This document shows, in pieces, positions 1 through 8,725 of a DNA stretch of 64,000 nucleotides. The notes below the pieces were generated by a model. The model did not search any database. It was not told where the DNA came from and was given only the letters and a program-made list of their open reading frames with translations. The stretch is from the NCBI GenBank assembly GCA_000987045.1, contig LAKY01000050.1, positions 124,001 to 188,000 of the forward strand, given 5' to 3'. This DNA is from Clostridiales bacterium PH28_bin88. GTDB lineage: Bacteria > Bacillota > PH28-bin88. The position numbers and the translations under genes are program-made. Every line of letters begins with the position of its first letter. Position 1 is the first letter of the stretch.

Positions 1-495
1 ATCATTTTAGGTATCCAGCTGGTTTATGTCTCTTTTTTTACCCTGCGGATGATCCTGATGCTTAAAGGCCGGGTCTTCTTCGCTTCCCTCTTGAGTTCTG
101 TAGAAGTTTTTGTTTACCTTACGGGTCTTTCCCTGGTGATCAATAGCCTGAACAACCCCCTGAACGTTGCCGCGTACTGTGGCGGTTACGCCATGGGCGT
201 CGTGCTGGGCTCCAAGATCGAGGAGTGGATGGCCCTGGGTTTTGTGACAGTGGAGGTCATCACCCGGGATACCTCGCGATCTATCCCCGAACAACTGCGC
301 AACCGGGGCTACGGCGTTACCAACTGGCTGGCCGAAGGCAGGGAGGGATCAAGGCAGGTGCTCAAGGTGCTCACGAAGAGGAGGAACCTGGCGCTGCTTC
401 AGGAAACCATCCTGTCCATGGACGATAAGGCCTTCATCGTTTCCTACGAACCCAAGGCCTTTAACGGGGGCTTCCTGGCCAGGCGGGTGCTGTGA
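1..495 (+). CDS. UPF0316 / DUF2179 membrane protein, 5' end outside window
   Basis: The frame is open from the first base, and the codons before the first internal ATG (49) already read as a membrane segment, so the start lies outside the window. About 164 residues are visible. The N-terminal half is hydrophobic (segments around residues 1-20, 35-52 and 55-70), matching the DUF5698 membrane part. The soluble C-terminal half, with valine/isoleucine-rich strands, matches DUF2179. Such proteins sit in the cytoplasmic membrane and their role is unknown; DUF2179 is thought to be a small ligand-binding domain. The stop is 63 bases before recD2. The family is near 170 residues, so only a few codons should be missing. 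Confidence 0.8.
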   Translation: MILGIQLVYVSFFTLRMILMLKGRVFFASLLSSVEVFVYLTGLSLVINSLNNPLNVAAYCGGYAMGVVLGSKIEEWMALGFVTVEVITRDTSRSIPEQLRNRGYGVTNWLAEGREGSRQVLKVLTKRRNLALLQETILSMDDKAFIVSYEPKAFNGGFLARRVL

Positions 496-557
496 ACCAG
501 TGGTCATCGGTTAATCTTCAAGCCGCGGACGCGGCACCATAAGACAGCAGGAGGACA

Positions 558-2726
558 TTGTCGGTGGAACGGTTCAGCGGTTACCTAGAAAAGGTGTTCT
601 TCCAGCAGGACGACTGGCTGGCGGGCCTGTTTTGCGCCCTGGACGAGCAGGGCGAGGTAACGCAGGTGATCAAGGTGACGGGGAGCTTCTACAAGGTGAC
701 CCCCGGTGACCAGCTTACCATCTGGGGTACCTGGCAGACCCACCGGCAGTACGGCGAGCAGTTGGCGGTGGAGCGGTACGAGCGGCCGGTGCCCACCTCC
801 CTGGAGGCGCTGAAGAGCTACCTGGGCTCCGGCCTAGTTAAAGGGGTGGGACCTGTAACGGCAGGCCGGATCGTGGACCACTTCGGCGAGGCCACCCTGG
901 CCGTGGCCATGCATGAACCCCACAGGCTGGCGGAGGTGCGGGGAATCTCACCGGAAAAAGCCGGGGAAATCGGCCGGGCGGTGGAGGAAACCCTGGCCTT
1001 CCAGCAGGTGGTGTCCTTCCTGCTGCCCTACGGGGTCACCGCCCGGATGGCCCTGCGCATATTCAGGCAGTTGGGGTCCGCGACTATCGACCGTGTGCGG
1101 GAGAACCCGTATGTGCTGACCGAGGTGGACCTGATCGGCTTTGCCAGGGCGGATGCCATCGCCAGGGCCATGGGACTGGCCGGGGAGTCGCCGTACCGGA
1201 TCCGGGCCGCTCTCACCTACGTCCTCAAGGAGGCGGCGGAAAGGGACGGGCACTGTTTCCTCCCGCCGGAGGAACTGGCAGCCCGGGCGCTGGAAAAGCT
1301 GAACACGTCCGGGCTTGCGTTGGAAGACCTGCAGCGGGAACTGAACGCCCTGGTGGAGATGGGGCAGGTAGTCATGGAAGAAGGACGGGCGTACCTGGCT
1401 TATTACCACTTCCTGGAGGAACGGGCCGCCCGGAGGGTGAAGGAATTCCTGGCGGTGCCGGCGGGTCCGGCGCCCCGGAGCTTGGCGGAACTGCTGGATG
1501 CATACCAGGCGGAGAGCGGCATTACCCTGGCTGCCGCCCAGCAGGAGGCGGTCAGCAGGGTTTGCACCGAGGGCTTCCTGGTGCTTACCGGCGGGCCGGG
1601 GACCGGCAAAACCCAGACCATCAGGGCGGCGATCGAGGTCTTTAGCCGGCTGCGGCAAATCCAGGGGATGGAATGCCGCATCCGGCTGGCGGCGCCCACC
1701 GGCCGTGCCTCAAGGCGCATGGCGGAGGTTACCGGGTTTGAAGCCATGACCCTGCACCGGCTGTTGGGGCTGAAACCCGGTGAACATGCGGCCCAGGAGG
1801 TCAAGGCCGATCTGCTGGTGGTGGACGAGTTTTCCATGGTCGACCTGCCGCTGTTCGAGAGCCTGATCCACGCCGTTGAACCGGGAACCAAGGTACTGCT
1901 GGTCGGCGATGCGGACCAGCTCCCCTCCGTGGGGCCGGGCAATGTCCTTAAAGACCTCCTGGCCGCGGGGGTAGCCGCGGTGCACTTGACGGAGATCTTC
2001 CGCCAGGCCGCGGAATCCCAGGTGGTGCTGAACGCTCACCGCATCAACCGGGGGGAGGTGAACCTGGAGGCCGGCCGGGACTTCTTTTTTATCCAGGAGG
2101 AGCAGCCGGAAGCGATGGCAGGCGCCGTGTTGCGGGTGGTAGAGAGGTACCTCCAGTCAGGGGGCAGCCTTGAAGAGATCCAGGTGCTCACCCCGATGAA
2201 GAAGGGCCCCCTGGGCACGGTGGCTTTGAACGCGCTGTTGCAGGAGCGGTTCAACCCCCCCGCTCCGGACAAGGGGGAGGTGCCGCGGGACCGGTGGACC
2301 CTCTTCCGGACCGGGGACAAAGTGATCCAGTTGACCAACGATTACCTGAAAGAGGTGTTCAACGGGGATATCGGGCGCGTGCGGGAGGTACGCCGGGAAG
2401 AGGAAGGGCCGGTGCTGGTGGTCGACTTTCCCGACGCCGGCGCGGTGGAGTATACCGAGGATGAACTGGAGGCGTTAAACCTGGCTCATGCCATCACGGT
2501 GCATAAAAGCCAGGGATCGGAATACAGGGTGGTGGTGATGCCGGTTACCACCCAGCACTACGTAATGCTCGCCCGCAACCTGATCTACACTGCCATTACC
2601 CGGGCGCGAGAAAAAGTAGTGCTGGTCGGTACCCGCCGTGCCCTCGGGATAGCTATCAGAAACAACCGGGTAATGAAGCGCTGCACCTCCCTGGCCGAAC
2701 GGATTGGATCAACAGATTTGCTCTAG
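558..2726 (+). CDS. recD2: RecD2-type ATP-dependent 5'-3' DNA helicase
   Basis: 722 residues from a TTG start preceded by GCAGGAGG about 7 bases upstream. RecD2 is the RecBC-independent superfamily 1B helicase that unwinds DNA 5' to 3' and acts in repair and replication-fork processing. An N-terminal OB-like domain and tandem helix-hairpin-helix segments (about 90-200) come before the motor. Walker A GGPGTGKT is at residues 345-352 and the Walker B acidic pair D423-E424 follows. A GDADQLPSVGPG motif and a C-terminal UvrD-like part (HAITVHKSQGSE, then TAITRAREKVVLVG) complete the set of helicase motifs. Length is normal for the family. It may be cotranscribed with the gene before it. Confidence 0.95.
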   Translation: MSVERFSGYLEKVFFQQDDWLAGLFCALDEQGEVTQVIKVTGSFYKVTPGDQLTIWGTWQTHRQYGEQLAVERYERPVPTSLEALKSYLGSGLVKGVGPVTAGRIVDHFGEATLAVAMHEPHRLAEVRGISPEKAGEIGRAVEETLAFQQVVSFLLPYGVTARMALRIFRQLGSATIDRVRENPYVLTEVDLIGFARADAIARAMGLAGESPYRIRAALTYVLKEAAERDGHCFLPPEELAARALEKLNTSGLALEDLQRELNALVEMGQVVMEEGRAYLAYYHFLEERAARRVKEFLAVPAGPAPRSLAELLDAYQAESGITLAAAQQEAVSRVCTEGFLVLTGGPGTGKTQTIRAAIEVFSRLRQIQGMECRIRLAAPTGRASRRMAEVTGFEAMTLHRLLGLKPGEHAAQEVKADLLVVDEFSMVDLPLFESLIHAVEPGTKVLLVGDADQLPSVGPGNVLKDLLAAGVAAVHLTEIFRQAAESQVVLNAHRINRGEVNLEAGRDFFFIQEEQPEAMAGAVLRVVERYLQSGGSLEEIQVLTPMKKGPLGTVALNALLQERFNPPAPDKGEVPRDRWTLFRTGDKVIQLTNDYLKEVFNGDIGRVREVRREEEGPVLVVDFPDAGAVEYTEDELEALNLAHAITVHKSQGSEYRVVVMPVTTQHYVMLARNLIYTAITRAREKVVLVGTRRALGIAIRNNRVMKRCTSLAERIGSTDLL

Positions 2727-2819
2727 CATAATTTTCAGGAAGGGAAAGTATCTCCGAGGGAGAAATAGAATATAAGGAAGATATCTGCCTCAAAGCCACG
2801 AGCGAAGGGAGGGGCCAAG

Positions 2820-3359
2820 GTGCGGCGTCTGGTAGTCTGGTTGGGTTCGGGGGATCACTGGCTGTTCTACTATATAAACCGCAGGCTGAGTTGTCGTCCC
2901 CTGGATTGGCTGATGCCCAAATTAACCGCTCTGGGGGGAGCCACCGTTTCAGTGGCGCTGTGCGTGCTGCTGTGGTTATGGGGGGTAGGCGCCACCAAGG
3001 TAGCGGCGGCGGAGGCGATGACAGCGCTGACGGGAAGCCATGCCCTGGCGCGGGTAATGAAGCGTGTGGCCGCCCGGCGGAGACCGTACCTGGTCCTCCC
3101 GGAGGTGCGGACCATCTCTTCCCTTTGGACCGATCACTCCTTCCCTTCAGGCCACACCGCCGCGGCATTTTCCCTGGCAGCCGGCTTTGCTCTCAACTTT
3201 CCCCCACTGGCGCTTTCCCTCGTCAGCGTCGCGGGCCTGATCGGCATTTCCCGCATGTACCTGGGGCAACACTATCCTACCGATGTATTATTTGGCGCCT
3301 TCCTGGGGACCGTATCGGCGGCATGGGTGCACTACCTGACGATTTTCTCGTACGTTTAG
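2820..3359 (+). CDS. PAP2-family membrane phosphatase
   Basis: 179 residues from GTG, with GGGAGG 8-10 bases upstream. PAP2 enzymes of this size are integral membrane lipid phosphatases, such as undecaprenyl-diphosphate or phosphatidylglycerophosphate phosphatases, with the active site facing outward. The three signature motifs are present: K-x6-RP (KRVAARRRP, about residues 81-89), PSGHT near 109-113, and SRxxxGQHxxTD near 145-156. Several hydrophobic segments separate them. It follows recD2 by about 95 bases. Substrate cannot be told from sequence; undecaprenyl-pyrophosphate recycling is the commonest assignment. Confidence 0.85.
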   Translation: MRRLVVWLGSGDHWLFYYINRRLSCRPLDWLMPKLTALGGATVSVALCVLLWLWGVGATKVAAAEAMTALTGSHALARVMKRVAARRRPYLVLPEVRTISSLWTDHSFPSGHTAAAFSLAAGFALNFPPLALSLVSVAGLIGISRMYLGQHYPTDVLFGAFLGTVSAAWVHYLTIFSYV

Positions 3360-3418
3360 AAAATTATGCGTCGTAGATAATTTCCTAAAAGTGGGGTTGT
3401 TAACGGGGGAACCCCCTG

Positions 3419-3512
3419 GAGACAAGGGGGACGGTTCTCTTGTCTATTTTCTTATAGTTTTACACGAAAATCTCATAGATTTTCATTCATTCCTGTGAGC
3501 CGGAGGCTCATG
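3419..3512. repeat. Cluster of short palindromes, REP-like
   Basis: Three hairpins follow the PAP2 gene in the 210-base gap: GACAAG (3421-3426) pairing with CTTGTC (3439-3444) around a GGGGGACGGTTCT loop, GAAAATCT/AGATTTTC near 3464-3482, and TGAGCC/GGCTCA near 3497-3511. The first resembles the short GGGGACGGTT repeats that I recall near REP-associated transposases in Firmicutes. It could also serve as a convergent terminator between the PAP2 gene and the regulator on the other strand. Confidence 0.4.
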
Positions 3513-3569
3513 AAAGTTTTTTTCTGGCTAAACGGGCTAACGCCGTAAGGTGAACTTTATACATTATCA

Positions 3570-4190
3570 TTACGGGTGATCGACCAGGGCGTAGACCTGG
3601 TCTTTTTCTTCCTGGGGCCCGATGATCACCAGCAGGTCGCCGGAACGGATTTTCATGTGGGCGGGTGGTGAGTAAGTGGTTTCGCCCTCTCTTTCAACCG
3701 CCAGGACGGTAGCGCCGGTCTTGGCCCTGAACTCGGAATCGGCCAGGGTTTTTCCTGCCAGGGGAGAGGTGGAAGGGATTTTCACCTCATATATTTTCTG
3801 CAGCCGGGTAGCCATCTTAAAAGTGTAGTTCAGGAGTTCGTCCATCAACTGGGCGATCTGGGCGTCCAGTTTGTTTTTTTCCCGTAGCAAAGCAGACAGC
3901 CGGTCTTGAATTTCCTGCAAGGCCTGGTGTTGGCCTACCTGTGCCAGGTAGGACTCGGCGGCCAGCTTCGACTTGATCACTACCCCTACGCCGGGAAGCA
4001 CATGGACAATACCCATCTCTTCCAGCAGGGAAAGGGCGCGCCTGATGGTTTCCGGCGAGACGTTGTAACGCCCGGCGAGAGACGAGCGGCCTAGAATTTT
4101 TTGACCTTCCCGGTATTCCTCCCGGGCGATCCTGGTTGCCAGGTCGACGGCGATGGATACGTAGCGGGCAGAAGTGGCATGAGCCTCCAA
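3570..4190 (-). CDS. BusR-like GntR regulator with RCK_C (TrkA-C) domain
   Basis: 206 residues. A GntR winged helix covers about residues 8-75 (GRSSLAGRYNVSPETIRRAL is the recognition part). A coiled coil rich in leucine and glutamate follows at about 88-130, then an RCK_C/TrkA-C domain at about 132-204. This order and length are those of BusR, the repressor of osmolyte-uptake genes that binds c-di-AMP through its RCK_C domain; c-di-AMP binding here is inferred from family only. It lies beside sucrose-synthesis genes, suggesting it controls them. A separate decayed copy of its RCK_C end lies at 27180-27322. Confidence 0.8.
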   Translation of the reverse strand: MEAHATSARYVSIAVDLATRIAREEYREGQKILGRSSLAGRYNVSPETIRRALSLLEEMGIVHVLPGVGVVIKSKLAAESYLAQVGQHQALQEIQDRLSALLREKNKLDAQIAQLMDELLNYTFKMATRLQKIYEVKIPSTSPLAGKTLADSEFRAKTGATVLAVEREGETTYSPPAHMKIRSGDLLVIIGPQEEKDQVYALVDHP

Positions 4191-4583
4191 ATTTGTTACA
4201 CCCTTTCAGAAATAATGGAACTGGATCTCCGCTAAGTTTAGCATTATTCTATCCAAGCAGCTGCCAGGGTTTTCATAAAATGCCTGGAAGCAGCAGGATA
4301 TGGGGCGGTAAGGTGGAATAGGCTATTGTAGCAGGCAGCATATTAACCCTTACATTCTCTGACTCCAGGGAAATTCCTGCCGGTTCTTTCAGTAAACCTG
4401 TCTACCTGGTGATGGGACTGGGCAGGAGTAAAACCGGGGCTGTGAGGGAATTAAAAAAAGTTTTGCAGGATAAAGACGGGATGTTCGAAGAAATCGTAAA
4501 CTTCTGGAACGGCTGGCACGGCAAGGGTACCTAATCTTTCACTGCGGCAAGGATTTGGCCGCGTGCTGTGAGGAGGGGGAGTA
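4191..4583. other. Gap with a gene remnant at 4322-4534
   Basis: No intact gene is seen. On the + strand the 71 codons of 4322-4534 read as protein (ending FWNGWHGKGT) but follow a TAG at 4319 and have no start with a ribosome site. The end loosely recalls the FEETxxFWRxW motif of GH15/glycogen-debranching-type glycosidases, which would fit the sugar neighbourhood. That resemblance is weak, and I treat the segment as a possible remnant. Confidence 0.3.
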
Positions 4584-5588
4584 ATGCCGCAGGTGATCAC
4601 CCTGGGCGAATTGCTCATCGATTTTGTCCCGAACCGGAAGGGTGTTCCCCTGGAGGAGGTGCCGGGCTTCACCAGGGTCCCCGGCGGCGCGCCCGCCAAC
4701 GTGGCGGTGGGGGTTTGCCGCCTGGGAGGTACCGCGGGGTTTATCGGCAAGCTGGGCCGGGACGCCTTCGGCAGGTACCTGGCCCGTATCCTTGCGGAAG
4801 AAGGTGTGGATATCTCCTGCCTGGTTTTAACTTCACAAGCCAAAACCGGTCTGGCCTTTATTTCCCTCACCGCCGAGGGGGAACGGGATTTCCTGTTTTA
4901 CCGGGATCCCAGCGCGGATATGCTGCTGGATCCGGAAGAAATCAATCCCGGATACCTGCAGGGAACCAGGGTACTGCATCACGGGTCCATATCCTTGATC
5001 CACCGGACCAGCCGGGCGGCTACCCTGCGGGCGGTAGAGGCGGCTCGCGACTTTGGCTTGTGGGTTTCCTACGACCCTAACCTGCGCCTGCCCTTGTGGC
5101 CTTCACCGGAGATGGCCAAAGAGGTGATTGCCGGGGGGCTTTCTACGGCGGATCTGGTTAAGGTCAACCGGGAGGAAATGGAGTTTATCACCGGCAGCAC
5201 CCGGGTGGAAACCGGGGCGGAGCGGATTTTGACCCAAGGTCCCCGTATGGTGGTGGTCACCCTGGGGGCCGGCGGCAGCTTCTGCCTTACCAGGCGGGGC
5301 GGCGGTCATGTTCCCTCCTGGCCGGTAAGCGCCGTAGATGCCACCGGCGCAGGTGACGCCTTTACCGCCGGGTTGCTGACGGCTCTCCTGGAGCAGGGGA
5401 AGGAACTGGAGGAACTCAACGAACTGGAAGTAGGCCAGGCGGTCCGGTGAGCCAATGCCGTGGGGGCGATAACCACCACCCGCTACGGGGCCATGCCGGC
5501 CCTGCCCAAGAGAGAGGAAGTTATGGCTTTTATAAAAGACCATCATGCCGTTACCGGCTGCACCGAGGGACTTGATCCAAGCGGCTAA
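4584..5588 (+). pseudogene. PfkB-family fructokinase interrupted by an in-frame TGA
   Basis: ATG with AGGAGGGGG just upstream. The first 288 residues are a fructokinase-type PfkB kinase: GELLIDF at the N-terminus, GGAPANVAV near 33, and the catalytic/anion-hole motif DATGAGDAF near 251. At codon 289 (5448-5450) a TGA stands exactly where relatives have phenylalanine in RFANAVGA. The same frame then continues in good fructokinase sequence (ANAVGAITTTRYGAMPALP) to TAA at 5586-5588. The full gene would be 334 codons. The lost piece is the C-terminal helix that helps bind ATP. It converges with and overlaps by 4 bases the phosphatase gene on the other strand. A sequencing error is possible. Confidence 0.8.
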
Positions 5589-6379
5589 TTGAGAGGCGGG
5601 AAGTGAGAGGTGGGACTACAGAAGAGCTTTAAGGATTCTGTAAAACCGTAAAACTGAAGGGCTTCAAAAATGCCGCCCGCGCTGGGGCGGCGGGCGCGAT
5701 ACACAGTTTCCGGCAGGGGAGCTGCGGCCAGTTCCGGGGCGGCATTGCCCACCAACACGGTGGCAAACCCCAGGGTAAGCATATCCAGGTCGTTGCCGCT
5801 GTCCCCGCAAACCAGGAGGGAACGGGAATCCCATCCCATTTTTTGCTGGAGATAACTAAGGGCGGGGCCTTTACCGGCGCCGGCGGGAAGCACGTCCACC
5901 ATCCCTCCGGTGCTGGCCACCACCCGGCCGGGAAGGCCGGCCTTTTCCAGTATACCCCTCACCTTTTCCTCCGCATCTTCCAGGACTCCGGCAGTATAGT
6001 AGCCCAGCCTGAGGGTAGAGGGCAGGGGTTGGGGGGTGAGACCCGGCAGGTCAGCCAACTGCTGCCTGATGGCAGCGGGGGTCCAGCCCCGTGAAACCCG
6101 GTTCTTCCATTCCATATCCAGCTGGTAGGCGGGGGCGAAGCGGATTTCCGAGCCCACATCCGTAACCAGAATGTCAGGAGGCAGTAGCTTTTCCGTGTCT
6201 ATAAGTTCCAGGGCCGAGGCATAGTGCCGTCCCGTCAGGTACACCAGCGTCACCCGTGCTCGCCTTGTGGAAAACCAAACATTCAGGTGGCTCAGGGCGC
6301 CGGCGTCGTCCACCAGGGTCCCGTCCAGGTCGGTGGCTAGGACGAGGCGCCGGGCAGGATAACATCTCCATCGCCGCAC
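5585..6379 (-). CDS. Sucrose-6-phosphate phosphatase-like HAD hydrolase
   Basis: 264 residues from a GTG at 6379 that has GAGGTGG 4 bases upstream; the frame is open further but earlier starts are poorly placed. HAD motif I is DLDGTLVDD (nucleophile and acid aspartates near residues 16 and 18), motif II is YLTGRH, and motif IV is GDSGNDLDML. The cap type and the TDVGSEI segment match the S6PP group, which removes phosphate from sucrose-6-phosphate. It overlaps the end of the glycosyltransferase gene by 43 bases on the same strand, implying translational coupling. The pair would turn UDP-glucose and fructose-6-phosphate into sucrose. Confidence 0.78.
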   Translation of the reverse strand: MRRWRCYPARRLVLATDLDGTLVDDAGALSHLNVWFSTRRARVTLVYLTGRHYASALELIDTEKLLPPDILVTDVGSEIRFAPAYQLDMEWKNRVSRGWTPAAIRQQLADLPGLTPQPLPSTLRLGYYTAGVLEDAEEKVRGILEKAGLPGRVVASTGGMVDVLPAGAGKGPALSYLQQKMGWDSRSLLVCGDSGNDLDMLTLGFATVLVGNAAPELAAAPLPETVYRARRPSAGGIFEALQFYGFTESLKLFCSPTSHFPPLN

Positions 6380-7599
6380 CCCGCCACCTCGCAGTACAAC
6401 TCCGCCATCTGCCGGGCCACCTGCGGCCAGGTAAAGCATTTGGCCACCCGGGCCGAGGCGTTTTCAGACAATGTATGGCGGAAATTTTCATCACCCAGGA
6501 CCTGTATGATTCCTTGTGCCAACCGTTCCGGGTCCCTGGGTTCCACCGTGAGACCGGTAAGACCGTGTTTTACGGTGTATGACAGCCCTCCTACCCTCGA
6601 TGCCACCACCGGGCAACCGCAGGCCATGGCCTCGATAGCTACCAGGCCGAATGACTCGTAAAAGGAAGGTATCACACACACGTCAGCGGCCGAGTAATAG
6701 ACCGGCAGTTCCTGTTGGGCGACGGGACCCAGGAAACGTACCCTTTCGTTAATACCTAGATTATGACATAAGGAGCGCAAGTGATCCTCAAAGGGCCCGG
6801 GTTTGATGCCCGCCCCGGCGGGGCTCCCACCGGCGATCCACAGTTCCACGCCGCTTCCATTCCCGGCAGCACTTGTGATCCGGGAAAAGGCGCGGAGCAG
6901 AATCTCCAGCCCTTTGGTTTTTTCCAGCCTTCCAACATAAAGAATGACCTTCTGCTCCTTTATTCCCAGCCTGGTCCGGTCCCCGGCCCTGTCCCGCGGT
7001 CTAAAAAGGGAAGGGTCCACACCGCACGGAATGAGGCGAATTTTTTCCCAGGGAACTGCGTAACTCCTGTGGAGAACTTCCTGTTCCGGGGGGCTGGTAG
7101 CCACCACCGCATCCGCTCTGTGTAAAATGCGGCGTTCTTCTCTTAGCCGGCTGACGATAACGGGTTTGGAGGTCTCCTGGGAGGCCATGGCTTTAACAAG
7201 TCCCAGGGAATGGGATATGTGGACCTGGGGAATGGCTAAAAGCCTCCGCAGTTGACGACCGACCCAACCCGAGTACCAATAATTGGAGTGTACCAAGCGG
7301 TAAGTCCGGTGATGCTGATGCCCCCACTGCCGCAGTTCTCTTAAAAAGCCGGGCAGCAGGTGAAACAACTTGTCTTTGGGAACAAAGCATTTCCGGCCTG
7401 CCCCCAGGCGGATTACCTGGCTATTGTCCCCAAGGGGTTCTACCTGTGGAGTATTCGGGTCAGTCCAGTGAGTAAAGACATCCACATGGTAACCCATCCG
7501 GTCCAGCACCACGGTCAATTCTCTAACATAAACATTTTGCCCTCCGGACTGGATCCCTCCCAAAGCGGCCAAAGGGTCTCCATGCACCGACACCATCAT
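6337..7599 (-). CDS. Sucrose-phosphate-synthase-like GT4 glycosyltransferase
   Basis: About 420 residues from the ATG pair at 7599/7596. The N-terminal Rossmann domain begins VSVHGDPLAALGGIQSGGQN, the acceptor-site pattern of sucrose synthases and sucrose-phosphate synthases. The donor half carries IPCGVDPSLFRP, LYVGRLEKTKG and the E-x7-E motif in SFYESFGLVAIEAMACG. A ribosome site GGGAGGTGG lies about 27 bases before the ATG, so translation may begin slightly earlier, perhaps at a non-standard codon. It is the first gene of a two-gene unit with the phosphatase. A decayed second copy lies at 27545-28140. Related GT4 enzymes use other acceptors, so sucrose is likely rather than certain. Confidence 0.75.
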   Translation of the reverse strand: MMVSVHGDPLAALGGIQSGGQNVYVRELTVVLDRMGYHVDVFTHWTDPNTPQVEPLGDNSQVIRLGAGRKCFVPKDKLFHLLPGFLRELRQWGHQHHRTYRLVHSNYWYSGWVGRQLRRLLAIPQVHISHSLGLVKAMASQETSKPVIVSRLREERRILHRADAVVATSPPEQEVLHRSYAVPWEKIRLIPCGVDPSLFRPRDRAGDRTRLGIKEQKVILYVGRLEKTKGLEILLRAFSRITSAAGNGSGVELWIAGGSPAGAGIKPGPFEDHLRSLCHNLGINERVRFLGPVAQQELPVYYSAADVCVIPSFYESFGLVAIEAMACGCPVVASRVGGLSYTVKHGLTGLTVEPRDPERLAQGIIQVLGDENFRHTLSENASARVAKCFTWPQVARQMAELYCEVAGCGDGDVILPGASS

Positions 7600-7663
7600 T
7601 ATTCGTTTGAATAAAATAATCTGCCACCTCCCAGTCAAGTAGAAATTATGGCAACATATAACA

Positions 7664-7701
7664 GACAACTTAATTATAATATGAAAGTTGTCAAACTACA
7701 A
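7664..7701 (-). promoter_or_regulatory. Promoter of the glycosyltransferase unit, flanked by an inverted repeat
   Basis: Read on the minus strand, TTGTAG (7701-7696) and TATAAT (7678-7673) are separated by 17 bases. The -10 sits inside an inverted repeat whose half-sites are GACAACTT (7664-7671) and AAGTTGTC (7685-7692), with centres 21 bp apart. This is a good shape for a repressor operator. The BusR-like regulator encoded at 3570-4190 is the obvious candidate, by inference. Confidence 0.6.
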
Positions 7702-7827
7702 GCGAAGGAATCCCACGAAACCGGTAGAAATCTACTCATGATTTTCCCTAACCTTTAATTTTGCCCTCCCACGGAGGGACATCAGTAAGTCCTCATTATA
7801 TTCGGACGAGGCCAACCGGTATTACCG

Positions 7828-7881
7828 TTAACAAAAAATTAATGAGGAGCTAACCAAGTCTTAACGCGGTTATCCTATAAT
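7828..7881 (+). promoter_or_regulatory. PhoP-box promoter of phoB copy 1
   Basis: Four TTAACA-like repeats start at 7828 (TTAACA), 7839 (TTAATG), 7850 (CTAACC) and 7861 (TTAACG), exactly 11 bp apart. A TATAAT -10 follows at 7876, 15 bp after the last repeat start. There is no good -35, as expected for activation by PhoP~P. The layout is identical at 28279 and 36173. Confidence 0.8.
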
Positions 7882-7977
7882 TGATTCTGAGAATAGTATG
7901 CCTCTCATAATATCCCGTCTTGTGGTTAGAGAGACAGTCCAGTTTTAAGTTTTAAAGTAGGAGGAGGTACTGTATTC

Positions 7978-8685
7978 GTGGGTAAGATCCTGGTGGTGGA
8001 TGATGAGGAACCCATCGTGGAGCTGGTCAAGTTTAATCTGGAAAAGGAAGGGCATCACGTGCTGTCGGCCTATGACGGTAACGCTGCTCTCGAGTTGGCG
8101 GAATCGGAAAACCCGGATGTCATCGTCCTGGATGTAATGCTGCCGGGGCGTGACGGGTTCGAGGTATGCCGCCTGTTGCACTCTCGCGAGGCCACCGCAA
8201 ATGTCCCCGTGATCATGCTAACCGCTAAAGATGAGGAATTCGACAAGGTGCTGGGCCTGGAACTGGGAGCGGACGATTACGTTACCAAGCCTTTCAGCCC
8301 TCGTGAACTGGCCGCCCGGGTGAAGGCCTGCCTCCGGCGGCGGTCCGCCGCCAGACAACCCGCCACCAGGGACGATAACGATGAACTGAGGGCCGGGGAA
8401 CTGGTCATGCGGCCCGACCACTACCAGGTGTTCCTCAACGGAAAACCCGTGGAACTGGCCCCAAAAGAGTTTGAACTGTTGCGGATTCTGATGCAAAATC
8501 CCGGCAAGGTACTGAAAAGGGACTACCTGCTGGACCAGGTGTGGGGTTATGACTACGCTGCGGATACCAGAACGGTTGACGTACATATCCGCTACTTGCG
8601 GCAAAAGGTCGAATCCGACCCCGGTAATCCCAGGTACATCGAAACCGTCCGCGGTGTGGGTTACCGGTTCAAGGAGATGGATTAA
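7978..8685 (+). CDS. phoB: PhoB/PhoP-type response regulator, copy 1
   Basis: 235 residues from GTG behind GGAGGAGGT. The receiver domain (1-120) has the acidic pair DDE near 8-10, phospho-acceptor aspartate in VLDVMLPG near 52, and lysine in TKPFSP near 102. The OmpR/PhoB winged helix (about 135-232) ends in DVHIRYLRQK and RGVGYRF. It differs from copy 2 (28430-29137) at 22 of 235 positions by my count, mostly in the linker. No histidine kinase follows; a purE remnant does. Its own promoter has PhoP boxes, so it should be autoregulated and induced by phosphate starvation. Confidence 0.92.
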   Translation: MGKILVVDDEEPIVELVKFNLEKEGHHVLSAYDGNAALELAESENPDVIVLDVMLPGRDGFEVCRLLHSREATANVPVIMLTAKDEEFDKVLGLELGADDYVTKPFSPRELAARVKACLRRRSAARQPATRDDNDELRAGELVMRPDHYQVFLNGKPVELAPKEFELLRILMQNPGKVLKRDYLLDQVWGYDYAADTRTVDVHIRYLRQKVESDPGNPRYIETVRGVGYRFKEMD

Positions 8686-8725
8686 TTTAAGCCCGGGTGA
8701 AAGCTTCCCCAGCTGACCGCGACTC

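Noticed and set aside
5448..5450. TGA in the fructokinase as a selenocysteine codon
   Set aside because: Relatives have phenylalanine, not cysteine, there, and no selenocysteine-insertion hairpin is evident just downstream.
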